DNA of 64,000 bases from Streptococcus porcinus (lineage in GTDB: Bacteria > Bacillota > Bacilli > Lactobacillales > Streptococcaceae), in NCBI RefSeq assembly GCF_901542335.1, contig NZ_LR594036.1:930001-994000 (forward strand), read 5' to 3'. The position numbers and the translations under genes were made by a program. A model generated the notes under the pieces. The model was not told the origin of the DNA, did no database searches, and saw nothing but the letters and a program-made list of their open reading frames with translations. Numbering within the stretch: position 1 is the stretch's first letter; each line of letters starts with the position of its first letter. Positions 35,185 through 42,833 of this stretch are shown piece after piece.

Positions 35185-35630
35185 TAATTATTTTTTAAAC
35201 TTTTAGTTTTTAAAGTATTGTAGATTTCTAGGAATGAATCAACTAAGAAAACCGATAATGCAATTGCTCCTGAGACTAACATAGATTCGATGAAGTTTTT
35301 CCCAGCTAGATGACTATTTCCTTGGATATAAAAATAAGCAATTTTATAGACCCCAGCTCCTGGGACTAATGGGAAATAACTTGGGATATAGAAAACTGTT
35401 ACTGGAGACTTTAAGACCCTTGCTGCCAGCTGTGATAAGAAGGCAATTACTATGCCACCACATAAGGTTGCTAAAGCATTATCAGAATAGGGTAAGGTAA
35501 GTAAATAAACAGTATAGCCCGAGGCCCCGATGACTCCTGTTTGAAAAACAAGATGACGCGGGATTTCCAAAATAATACCGGATGTTATAGTTGCCACATA
35601 AGCCCCTATAATTTGTAAAATCATAGCCAT
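35184..35630 (-). CDS. ThrE-family exporter, YjjB-type subunit
   Basis: The 148-residue membrane protein has about four to five hydrophobic segments and the motif YIPSYFPLVPGAGVYKIAYF, typical of the YjjB (DUF3815) half of threonine/serine exporters. In actinobacteria both halves are fused as ThrE; in Firmicutes and E. coli they are separate. Relatives export threonine, serine or dicarboxylic acids; which one here is unknown. Its start overlaps the end of the YjjP gene by 10 bases, so the two are coupled. Confidence 0.85.
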   Translation of the reverse strand: MAMILQIIGAYVATITSGIILEIPRHLVFQTGVIGASGYTVYLLTLPYSDNALATLCGGIVIAFLSQLAARVLKSPVTVFYIPSYFPLVPGAGVYKIAYFYIQGNSHLAGKNFIESMLVSGAIALSVFLVDSFLEIYNTLKTKSLKNN

Positions 35631-36406
35631 AACAAAATTCCTTTCGCAATAAAGAGTCCCAATGCTACTCCTACTCCTAAACTAATAGCAATGATTAAAG
35701 CTTCCACGATTTTTGAAACACCTGCACCATAATCTCCTTTGAAGGAGTCTCTAAAGCCATTTGTAAATGCTGTCCCCGGAAACAGAGGCATTAGCACTGA
35801 TATGACAACAATATCAAAGGAGCTATCGCTTTTTCCTAACAAATGAATAATAAGTGGAATAAGAGTGGCTACAATTAAGGTTGCTACTGTTCCGAAAATA
35901 AAATCGTTAAGTTGGAAAAAAGCTTTTAACCGATAAGAAAACAACAGTAAAACAGCCGCTACCAACGAAAGTAAAATTTCGGTTGTTTGTCCCCCAAGCA
36001 AAATGGCAAAGGCTAATACTAATAACAAGGTTGAATAAGAAATAAGCTTTGGAGAATAGTTTTTTCCATCAACATGCTGGAGTTTTGTATAGGCATCCTC
36101 AATTGATATTTTTTCACTAGTCAAATCTCTAGAAATTTGATTAACAATGTGAATTTTTCGGAGATTTGTATCCCTTCGTGTAATACGTTTAATGAAGGTT
36201 ATTGGTTCATCTAAGTCTGGACCATCTAAAGTAATAAAAAGACCAGTTGTATTAGCAAAAACTTCTGTTATCGGTTGATGGCTAACCTGTAAAATGCGAG
36301 ATACAGTATTCTCAACGCGATAACACTCAGCATTTGCTTCAAGCATTGTCATCCCAGCTAGCGTCGCAACCTCTAACACACGTTTATTGTATTTATCTGT
36401 TGTCAT
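35621..36406 (-). CDS. ThrE-family exporter, YjjP-type subunit
   Basis: The 261-residue protein has an N-terminal soluble part (about 1-115, with LAGMTMLEANAECYRVENTV) and about five membrane segments with MPLFPGTAFTNGFRDSFKGDYGAG split over the last loop, as in the YjjP (DUF1212) family. It pairs with the YjjB subunit encoded downstream. Together they form a probable amino-acid or organic-acid exporter. A perfect 12-bp inverted repeat at 36464-36488 lies in the leader. Confidence 0.87.
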   Translation of the reverse strand: MTTDKYNKRVLEVATLAGMTMLEANAECYRVENTVSRILQVSHQPITEVFANTTGLFITLDGPDLDEPITFIKRITRRDTNLRKIHIVNQISRDLTSEKISIEDAYTKLQHVDGKNYSPKLISYSTLLLVLAFAILLGGQTTEILLSLVAAVLLLFSYRLKAFFQLNDFIFGTVATLIVATLIPLIIHLLGKSDSSFDIVVISVLMPLFPGTAFTNGFRDSFKGDYGAGVSKIVEALIIAISLGVGVALGLFIAKGILLWL

Positions 36407-36463
36407 TAATAATAAATTTCCTAAAATAAGATTGTGATAGGATAGATTTTGGCTTCGGCAAAA

Positions 36464-36488
36464 ATCCCTTTAAAAATTTTAAAGGGAT
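36464..36488 (-). terminator. Hairpin in the leader of the YjjP/YjjB operon
   Basis: ATCCCTTTAAAA and TTTTAAAGGGAT are perfect inverted arms around one base. On the minus strand TTTTTGCC follows, so it has terminator form, 58 bases ahead of the YjjP start. A second inverted pair, TCATGATAT / ATATCATGA, lies at 36506-36536. They may form an attenuator or stop transcripts from the right. Confidence 0.55.
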
Positions 36489-36603
36489 CTATAAAATTGC
36501 CCTTTTCATGATATCCTTCTTCTAAGTATATCATGACTTTGTATTATTGAGGGGAAATTTCCCAGCAAAGACATGAAAATAATCACCAATTTAATATAAA
36601 AAA

Positions 36604-36635
36604 CCTTAACTAGTCAGAGACCAGTCAAGGTACAT
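36604..36635 (-). terminator. Terminator of the cupin gene
   Basis: On the minus strand CCTTGACTGG and CTAGTTAAGG form an imperfect hairpin followed by TTTTTTATATT, about 35 bases after the cupin stop. Confidence 0.65.
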
Positions 36636-36668
36636 TTTTAAAATCTATCAATTACATATGATTTATTA

Positions 36669-37091
36669 TCAATCTTCATTAGGGTCGTTTTTAGCGTCCT
36701 CATGTGTTTTATGAATAGTTCCAGGCACGTGATCAGGACCAGCGTATATTGAATAGATTTTCAGAGGTTTATCGCCGGTATTAGTGACATTATGCCAAGT
36801 GTCAGCAGGTACCAAAATCACATCATCATCTGAAACTTCTTGTTCAAAGGTTAAGTTGTCTTCAGCATCCCCCATTTGACATAGTCCCTTACCTTCTTCA
36901 ATACGTAAAAATTGATCAATGCCTTTATGAACTTCAAGTCCAATATCATCACCTGGTTGGATAGCCATTAAAGTAACTTGAAGTTTTTCACCAGTCCAAA
37001 TAGTTGTTCGGTAGTTTTCATTTTCTTTGGTATAATCTTCAATGTTGACGATATACTTTTCTTTGCCATGATCCTTATAGTCAAATGTCAT
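36669..37091 (-). CDS. Cupin-domain protein
   Basis: The 140-residue protein is a single cupin domain. The metal-binding motifs are partly seen: GLEVHKGIDQFLRIEEGKG (one His, one Glu), then VPADTWHNVTNTG (His). The C-terminal tail GPDHVPGTIHKTHEDA is typical of a widespread small cupin group. The role is unknown; such proteins bind a metal and sometimes act as isomerases or dioxygenases. Start ATG 37091 has AAAGGAGG before it. A short inverted repeat CTTGAC-aa-GTCAAG lies upstream at about 37168-37181. Confidence 0.85.
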   Translation of the reverse strand: MTFDYKDHGKEKYIVNIEDYTKENENYRTTIWTGEKLQVTLMAIQPGDDIGLEVHKGIDQFLRIEEGKGLCQMGDAEDNLTFEQEVSDDDVILVPADTWHNVTNTGDKPLKIYSIYAGPDHVPGTIHKTHEDAKNDPNED

Positions 37092-37331
37092 TGTGAGTGC
37101 CTCCTTTTAGTTTTCTTAATTAGATTTATTCTAATTAACTTATGCCTTTATGATGCCATAATAACCTTGACAAGTCAAGAAAAAAGCATTACCTTACCAA
37201 AATTCAGACAGTGGTTAGTCTTAAGATAGTTTCTAGACAAGTGTGGGATTTTTCGATACACTTGGTATGTGGTTTCACTTTTAAGTCTTTGTACTATTGA
37301 GACTGAAATATCTTAGAGAGAGGTCTATTCA

Positions 37332-38183
37332 ATGCTAGAAAAAATTAGTCTTTGGGCGAAAAAGGAGCAATCCTCCAAAGCTACCATAGCTCAGACAATC
37401 ATTGAACATTTAGGGGAAATAGAGCGAATCAGCCTTAATGAACTCGCTAAACTTAGCTATAGTTCTAAGTCTAGTATTGTTCGCTTTGCCCAAGCCTTAG
37501 GTTACAAAGGATGGACCGATTTTCTACCAGCTCTTCTATCTGAGCGTTTTTATTCAGACACCCACTATTCCGACGTTGACCATAACCTTCCTTTCCAAGA
37601 AGAAGATTCCAGCCAGGCAATCATTCAAAAAGTTGCCACTATTGCGAAAGAAAGTATTCAAGATACGGCTGATCAGATGTCTACTGAAGCTTTAGAAAAA
37701 GCTGGGCAAGAATTAAGAAAAGCTAGACGCATCGTTGTTTTTGGTCTAAGTCCCAACGACTACATTGCCCAATTATTTCGTCGTAAAATGCTGACGCTGG
37801 GAAAAATAGTTGAGGTGGCTCATACTAGCGAGTTTGGTTTGATGACAGCTTCTCTAAGGAAAGGCGATATAGCTATTCTTGTCTCCTACTCTGGAACTTC
37901 TGAATCAAGTGACACCTTAAAACACCTGCGACTATTAAAAGAGCGGGGGATTTTTATCATTGGTCTATCTAGTCACTTTGGTACTTATCTTAAAGACAAT
38001 TCGGATGCCTTCTTTGCAATTTGTCCCCGTGAAGACAAACATAGAAAAATCGCTAATTTCTCAACTGAAGAATCCATACTCTTCATCTTAAATAGTCTTT
38101 ATGCTATTTACTTCCAATCCGACTATATGGGACACTATATCCGTAAATTAACTTTGTCCAAAGAATTAGAAAAAGAACGATAG
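37332..38183 (+). CDS. MurR/RpiR family transcriptional regulator
   Basis: The 283-residue protein has an N-terminal helix-turn-helix domain (about 1-77, with ISLNELAKLSYSSKSSIVRFAQ) and a C-terminal SIS sugar-phosphate-binding domain (about 120-260, with VVFGLSPNDYIAQLFRRK and ILVSYSGTSESSDTLKHL). The family senses phosphosugars and controls sugar catabolic genes. No sugar operon lies beside it, so its target is not evident. The start is ATG 37332 behind AGAGAGG. It is alone between a divergent cupin gene and a terminator. Confidence 0.9.
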   Translation: MLEKISLWAKKEQSSKATIAQTIIEHLGEIERISLNELAKLSYSSKSSIVRFAQALGYKGWTDFLPALLSERFYSDTHYSDVDHNLPFQEEDSSQAIIQKVATIAKESIQDTADQMSTEALEKAGQELRKARRIVVFGLSPNDYIAQLFRRKMLTLGKIVEVAHTSEFGLMTASLRKGDIAILVSYSGTSESSDTLKHLRLLKERGIFIIGLSSHFGTYLKDNSDAFFAICPREDKHRKIANFSTEESILFILNSLYAIYFQSDYMGHYIRKLTLSKELEKER

Positions 38184-38209
38184 GAAAGACTCCTCTACCG
38201 TTCTTTTTT
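38172..38209 (+). terminator. Terminator of the RpiR-type gene
   Basis: AAAGAACG (38172-38179), which overlaps the stop codon region, pairs with CGTTCTTTTTT (38199-38208). Confidence 0.8.
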
Positions 38210-38220
38210 AGTTTATGAGC

Positions 38221-38595
38221 TTAAAGTAATTGTTTAAGAGTAGTGACTTCAACTTGTAAAACACTTCTAATAAAAGGATATTTTTCCTTCATTTCTTCAA
38301 AGTATGGGCCTTCGGTGATAAAGCTTGCGCTGCCGTTGATTCTGAACCCCGTTCCTTGATAACCATTGAAGCCTTCAACATCTCGCGCAGCTAGGGTTAG
38401 AATTAGCTGATTGTTGATGGCGATATCTTCTTCAGTACTTCTCATTCCTGCCGCAGGGATAAGGATAAGATTATCCTTTTTCAGAACTAAATAACTATTC
38501 CAAGTGCAGGTAACGTGGGGATCTCCTTTACCCCAAGAAGTAATGGAAACTGGACCTTCGTACTGGAGTACTTCTAAGAATGTATCAGTGAACAT
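38221..38595 (-). CDS. Pyridoxamine 5'-phosphate oxidase family protein
   Basis: The 124-residue protein fits the small flavin-binding split-barrel family: SITSWGKGDPHVTCTWNSYLV near the start, LILIPAAGMRSTEED and the middle LTLAARDVEGFNGYQGTGF. Such short members are usually FMN-binding oxidoreductases of unknown substrate and are not the vitamin B6 enzyme itself. The start is ATG 38595 behind AAAGGAGA on the minus strand. It converges with the RpiR-type gene. Confidence 0.8.
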   Translation of the reverse strand: MFTDTFLEVLQYEGPVSITSWGKGDPHVTCTWNSYLVLKKDNLILIPAAGMRSTEEDIAINNQLILTLAARDVEGFNGYQGTGFRINGSASFITEGPYFEEMKEKYPFIRSVLQVEVTTLKQLL

Positions 38596-38666
38596 GGTTT
38601 TCTCCTTTAAGATATTCTTTATTTTAAGGCTAGTATTTAAAAAAACAGGTTTGCTATATTATCTAG

Positions 38667-38717
38667 TTACTTCTTGGTAATTTGTTGATAGGTAGCAATG
38701 AATTCTTCTTGTTGCAT
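38667..38717 (-). CDS. Possible 16-residue peptide or gene remnant
   Basis: On the minus strand an ATG at 38717 behind TTGGAGATAAA opens a 16-codon frame (MQQEEFIATYQQITKK) with a well-spaced ribosome site. It could be a small peptide, a leader of the gene downstream, or what is left of a longer gene. The evidence is only the good ribosome site. Confidence 0.25.
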   Translation of the reverse strand: MQQEEFIATYQQITKK

Positions 38718-38779
38718 TTTTATCTCCAAATTTTCTGCTTCTATTATATCAATAAACTGGATAGAAACTTTTTTAGTTA

Positions 38780-39796
38780 TCAGCCTTGATTCATGTGACG
38801 GATACCTTCTTCAATTATTTCAATTTGACGGATTGTTTCTTCATCTTTGACAATTTTTTCTTTACCGTGGATAATGCTATCGTGGACAGCCTGATACATA
38901 CGAGCATAATTTCCTATTTCTGAGATTACCTTCTCTTCATGGTAGAGGCCCTGGTCATCAATATAAGTTAGGGTACCATAGTGCTCAGGGCTATCCATGC
39001 CAAAGTCAGGATTAGTGGGCATATAGAAACGCTTTAAATCATCTTCTTGTCGGTCCTTACTTTCTTTGACAAACATCCCTTTTTTGCCATAAACGACAAA
39101 ACTTGGCCGTTCCTTAATACGAAAATAACTTGATTTAATGGACACTTTTTTAGGACCATAGTAAAAATCCAAATCAAAGTAATCATTCATACGACCTTTA
39201 CCTAATAATTGACGAACATCATAATGAACAGATTCTGGCATACCAAAGTAAGAAATGACTTGATCGATGGTATGGCAAGCATGCCCATAAAGATAACTTG
39301 TATTAATCGAATATTCCTTTGTACCTTCCGGAATTTCTGGACGGAAATAATCAAAATGCATTTCTACCTCAAGAATATCTCCTAAAACACCGCTATCAAT
39401 AACCTTTTGAACGGTTAAGAAGTCTGAGTCAAAACGTCGATTTTGATAAGCTTGAACAAAAAGTCCTCTTTCTTTAGCAAGCTTAAATAATTCTTTAGCT
39501 TCAGCCGCTGTTTCTGTAAATGGTTTTTCCACTAAAGTATTTTTGCCAGCTAGTAAGCATTGTTTAGCAAGACTATAGTGAGCTGAAGGAGGAACTGAAA
39601 GGACAACTAATTGAATATCTGGGTCTTCTAAGACATTTTCAATTTTATTTGTATAATGAACTCCAGAAAGAGACTCCCAAGGACTTGGGGTTGGCGAATA
39701 AATCGTTTTTATTTTGATATCTTCCAATTGGGTTGAGAAGGGCATGTGATAACGGTTAGCACTTTTTCCATTCCCGATGTAAGCAATAGTCAGCAT
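38780..39796 (-). CDS. Gfo/Idh/MocA family oxidoreductase
   Basis: The 338-residue enzyme has an N-terminal Rossmann fold (IAYIGNGKSANRYHMPF), the family's EKPFTETAAEAKELF (about 91-105, with the conserved Lys) and a C-terminal domain with YLYGHACHTIDQVISYFG, where His and Asp are the usual active site. Relatives oxidise sugars, inositols or related compounds with NAD(P). The substrate is not known. The start is ATG 39796 behind CAGGAGT. It is divergent from the HdiR-type repressor gene. Confidence 0.88.
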   Translation of the reverse strand: MLTIAYIGNGKSANRYHMPFSTQLEDIKIKTIYSPTPSPWESLSGVHYTNKIENVLEDPDIQLVVLSVPPSAHYSLAKQCLLAGKNTLVEKPFTETAAEAKELFKLAKERGLFVQAYQNRRFDSDFLTVQKVIDSGVLGDILEVEMHFDYFRPEIPEGTKEYSINTSYLYGHACHTIDQVISYFGMPESVHYDVRQLLGKGRMNDYFDLDFYYGPKKVSIKSSYFRIKERPSFVVYGKKGMFVKESKDRQEDDLKRFYMPTNPDFGMDSPEHYGTLTYIDDQGLYHEEKVISEIGNYARMYQAVHDSIIHGKEKIVKDEETIRQIEIIEEGIRHMNQG

Positions 39797-39935
39797 AATG
39801 GACTCCTGTCATTTATTTGCATATTCCACAAACTTTTTGTAAATATGATGAAAAAATTTGTGGAAATAAGTTATTTTCATCATACGACTAATTAGTGGAA
39901 TTGTCAAAATATACTCATTTTTACTGTAAAAAAAC

Positions 39936-39987
39936 TTGTCATGTAGAAAAATATCTGCTATACTCGTAGTAAAGTTATAACTTTACT
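39936..39987 (+). promoter_or_regulatory. Promoter and 20-bp palindromic operator of the HdiR-type gene
   Basis: TTGTCA (39936-39941) and TATACT (39959-39964) are 17 bases apart. Three bases later the perfect palindrome AGTAAAGTTA / TAACTTTACT (39968-39987) covers the transcription start. This is the expected form of an autoregulatory LexA-like operator. Confidence 0.85.
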
Positions 39988-40002
39988 AAAGGAGTCGTGA
40001 GA

Positions 40003-40695
40003 ATGTTTTCAGGAAAACAATTAAAAGCTATCCGTCAAAAAGAAAAGATGAGTCAAGAGGAACTCGGTGACCAAATAGGTGTCAATAAAATGACTATTTC
40101 TAATTGGGAGCAAGGCAAAAACAATCCTAATCAGAAACACCTAGCACAATTAGTTGATATTTTTCGAGTTTCAGAAGATTATTTCAATTCTTACTCTACT
40201 ATCCTCATACCTTATAAACAGCTGAATAGTGATAACCAAAAAAAGGTAGTGACCTTTTCTCAGACTTTGTTGGCAAAGCAAAGGAATGTTACTACTATAT
40301 CTACTCTTAAAAAGAAACTGTATCGTTATCGTGTCTACGAGAGTCTTTCTGCAGGTGGTGGCTTCTCTTATTTTGGTGATGGAAACTATGACGAAGTCTT
40401 CTACGATGAACAATTAGACTATGACTTTGCTTCTTGGGTGTTTGGGGATTCTATGGAGCCTACTTATCTTAATGGTGAAGTTGTTCTTATAAAACAAGAA
40501 GGTTTCGACTACGATGGAGCAATCTATGCCGTTGAATGGGATGGACAGACTTATATAAAAAAGGTCTACCGAGAAGAAAATGGCTTACGGCTAGTTTCTC
40601 TAAATAAAAAATATTCAGATAAGTTTGCTCCTTTCGATGAAAATCCACGTATTATTGGTAAGATTATTGCTAATTTTATGCCCTTGGAAGTTTAA
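40003..40695 (+). CDS. hdiR: HdiR-type LexA-like repressor (XRE + S24 peptidase)
   Basis: I take ATG 40003 behind AAAGGAGTCGTGAGA; an in-frame codon at 39997 (GTG) is possible. About 230 residues: an XRE helix-turn-helix (about 3-58, MSQEELGDQIGVNKMTISNWE) and a C-terminal S24 peptidase domain with the self-cleavage bond Ala-Gly in SLSAGGGF, catalytic Ser in FGDSMEP and Lys in TYIKKVY. HdiR of Lactococcus and S. uberis is cleaved after DNA damage and controls an SOS-like response, including an error-prone polymerase gene. No such gene follows here; an IS remnant does. Confidence 0.82.
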   Translation: MFSGKQLKAIRQKEKMSQEELGDQIGVNKMTISNWEQGKNNPNQKHLAQLVDIFRVSEDYFNSYSTILIPYKQLNSDNQKKVVTFSQTLLAKQRNVTTISTLKKKLYRYRVYESLSAGGGFSYFGDGNYDEVFYDEQLDYDFASWVFGDSMEPTYLNGEVVLIKQEGFDYDGAIYAVEWDGQTYIKKVYREENGLRLVSLNKKYSDKFAPFDENPRIIGKIIANFMPLEV

Positions 40696-40729
40696 AAGTT
40701 AGATAGAGAAATAGCAATATAAAAAAGTA

Positions 40730-40960
40730 TTAGTTAGTAAGGTATGTTTCCCTGAATTGCATAGGGGCCATACCTTTTAATATTTCTTTAGGTCTATCGC
40801 AGTTATACCAATCCATGTAGGTTTTGATTTGTTGCATGTATCCTTCTCCTTCTCGTTGCTAGGAGGAAATAGTCTTATAGAGTCACTCCTGAGATGGGAA
40901 AAGAAATTCTCAAAAGAGGCATTGTCATAACAATTCCCTTTTCCGGAACTTAATGTCTGA
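40730..40960 (-). pseudogene. IS3-family transposase remnant
   Basis: The minus strand encodes the C-terminal end of an IS3-family transposase in two frames. One gives SSGKGNCYDNASFENFFSHL with the catalytic Glu, the next gives YMQQIKTYMDWYNCDRPKE and APMQFRETYLTN before the stop. A frameshift lies near 40855, and the rest of the transposase is absent. No IS ends were recognised. The whole 40,696-41,168 gap holds this remnant plus the hairpin at 41101-41130. Confidence 0.8.
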
Positions 40961-41100
40961 TTTCAAGCTATATTTTTTAACAATAGCTTCATTCCACCAC
41001 TTTTCCACTAAGATGGTCCTCCGCTACCTACAATTTGAATTCTAATGGATGCTTTGTAAAGTTACTTCTTTTTTAGCCATAAGAAAAGAACCTCATTATA

Positions 41101-41130
41101 TGAATAGTATAGTACTTTTTATACTATTCA
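41101..41130. terminator. Inverted repeat downstream of the ferric-reductase-like gene
   Basis: TGAATAGTATA (41101-41111) and TATACTATTCA (41120-41130) are perfect inverted arms. They lie 40 bases after the stop of the minus-strand gene at 41169. The sequence AGTACTTTTTATA in the loop region is repeated directly at 41156. A terminator is likely but the T run is poor. Confidence 0.5.
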
Positions 41131-41168
41131 TTATAAGAGATTCTTTTTGGAGGAAAGTACTTTTTATA

Positions 41169-42452
41169 TTACCAAGAGAATTCTTCAAAATAGATCCGTT
41201 CAGGATCAATGCCTCTAGCTTGAATCACCTTTTGCCAATATCTGCCCATACTGATAGGCCCACTTATAAGAAAAACACAGTCCTTAGTATTTTGAGGTAG
41301 GGATTCTAAGATTTCATTCTCGCTAAAGCGCCCAACTTGATAATAAATATTAGTATTGGGACGTCTCTGCAAGTCCAAGAGTTCCTCTTTATAAATCAAT
41401 TGCTCTTGACTTTTAACTGTGTAAAAAAAGTTAACTGGGATGTTAGGATTACCCTCGATTACTGAAAATAAAGGAACTACTCCTATGCCTCCGCCTATAA
41501 CAATTAACTGTTTGGGTTTAAAATAATTAATGACAGCTTGGTATTTGCCAAAGCCACCATCGACACGAACTGGTGAATTGCTTGGAATAAAAGGTAACTG
41601 TTTGGTAAAATCACCATCACCTCGGATAGCAAAAAATAATTTACCATCTTTTCTCGGTGCTTTGGCTAGAGAAAAAGGGTGAGGCTCTGCCATCTGAGAA
41701 ATATCCGGAAAGGAAATAAAAGCAAAATCACCTGGTCGAAACTTCAAACCAGACTTTGTTGGAAGTTGAATTACTAACTCTCTAACATTTGGAGCGATTT
41801 CCTGGTTAATAAGTAAATTTGCTCTAACTCCGTGAGCATTTGGTTTAAAATGAAACCACATATAAGAACCAAAAACAAAAATAGTGTAAAACCAAATCAA
41901 AATAATGAAGGGACTAATGTTGACAATATAATTGATTAATTGAATATGGATAAAAATAAGTATCGTTGCTACTATATTAAGTCGGTGCAACCAAACTGAA
42001 AATTCATGCTTAAACAATTGTTCTAAGAAATTTTTTATACTTTGTAATAGAGGAATACGCGTTGTTAACCAGCCAGCCATAAACACTAGAGAATAAGTCG
42101 CTAATCCTAAGAAAATAATAAAAGCAAAATCTCCAGTCCACTTAATTAACCCTTCAGATGAATCCAATTCTTTATGGAAAAAGGCTAGAACGAGTGCTAA
42201 TAGAGCTATTATTCCATGAATCATGTAAGCACTAGGAAGTCCCACCCATCGATCTATCCATTTAGGTTTGGTAGCAATATAGATTGCCGTTAGCATCCAT
42301 ACATAAGCTAAGGCACCTAACAGTATTCCGAAACTACTATGGACATGTAGTTGTTTTAATCCATTGTTTAAAGTATACAGAAAGGGGAAGGGGAGAATAA
42401 ATAGAATGGTTAGCCAAGAAAGTCCTAAATGACTCGTCAATTTTTTATGCAT
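41169..42452 (-). CDS. Ferric-reductase-like flavocytochrome / ferredoxin reductase type membrane protein
   Basis: I choose ATG 42452 (MHKKLTSHLGLSWL) with AAGGAAG before it; the frame is open a further 17 codons upstream. The 427-residue protein has about six N-terminal membrane segments (about 12-205) with several His residues that could bind heme, then an FAD domain (RPGDFAFISF, PHPFSLAKAP) and an NAD(P) domain (VIGGGIGVVPLFSV and FLISGPISM). Such proteins move electrons from NAD(P)H across the membrane to iron or other acceptors. Hemes in a streptococcus would have to come from outside. Confidence 0.8.
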   Translation of the reverse strand: MHKKLTSHLGLSWLTILFILPFPFLYTLNNGLKQLHVHSSFGILLGALAYVWMLTAIYIATKPKWIDRWVGLPSAYMIHGIIALLALVLAFFHKELDSSEGLIKWTGDFAFIIFLGLATYSLVFMAGWLTTRIPLLQSIKNFLEQLFKHEFSVWLHRLNIVATILIFIHIQLINYIVNISPFIILIWFYTIFVFGSYMWFHFKPNAHGVRANLLINQEIAPNVRELVIQLPTKSGLKFRPGDFAFISFPDISQMAEPHPFSLAKAPRKDGKLFFAIRGDGDFTKQLPFIPSNSPVRVDGGFGKYQAVINYFKPKQLIVIGGGIGVVPLFSVIEGNPNIPVNFFYTVKSQEQLIYKEELLDLQRRPNTNIYYQVGRFSENEILESLPQNTKDCVFLISGPISMGRYWQKVIQARGIDPERIYFEEFSW

Positions 42453-42716
42453 AATGTTATCTTCCTTTATAATAGTCGTCTCTTGAATTTGAGGTTTAAA
42501 CACTACTGAGTTGATTTTTTACTTTTAATTGATTAAACCAATAACACTTCAAGAGCTTAAAGAGAGATGAATAAGCTTCGTTTCCCTTCTTTATATTGAT
42601 TATAAAGAAAAATAACTAAATTTTCTTAAACAAAACTAAAAAGACTGATATTTTAATAAAATCAAGTTTTTAGCAAAAGAGTATCCCTTCAGAGATGAGC
42701 GTACATAGTTAAGTAA

Positions 42717-42790
42717 TAAAAAAGAGAGAAGGTGACTACTTCTCAAAAAGCTTAGTTTTTGAGAGTTAGGTTACCTATCTCTTTTATATT
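42717..42790 (-). terminator. Long hairpin terminator after ffh
   Basis: The outer arms AAAGAGA / TCTCTTT, then GGT-AC / GT-ACC, and the inner CTCAAAAA / TTTTTGAG form a three-step stem, with T's following on the minus strand. The rest of the stretch 42,453-42,833 holds no gene that I can see. Confidence 0.75.
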
Positions 42791-42833
42791 TTAATCCTTC
42801 TAAAGCGAGGTAAACTTTCTATTATATGAAAAG

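Noticed and set aside
41049..41300. 83-residue frame on the + strand near the ferric-reductase gene
   Set aside because: It overlaps the well-supported minus-strand gene and the hairpin, has no ribosome site and no recognisable family.
42717..42790. Signal recognition particle RNA next to ffh
   Set aside because: The long hairpin lacks the conserved GGAA tetraloop and asymmetric loop of SRP RNA and ends in a T run, so it is called a terminator.
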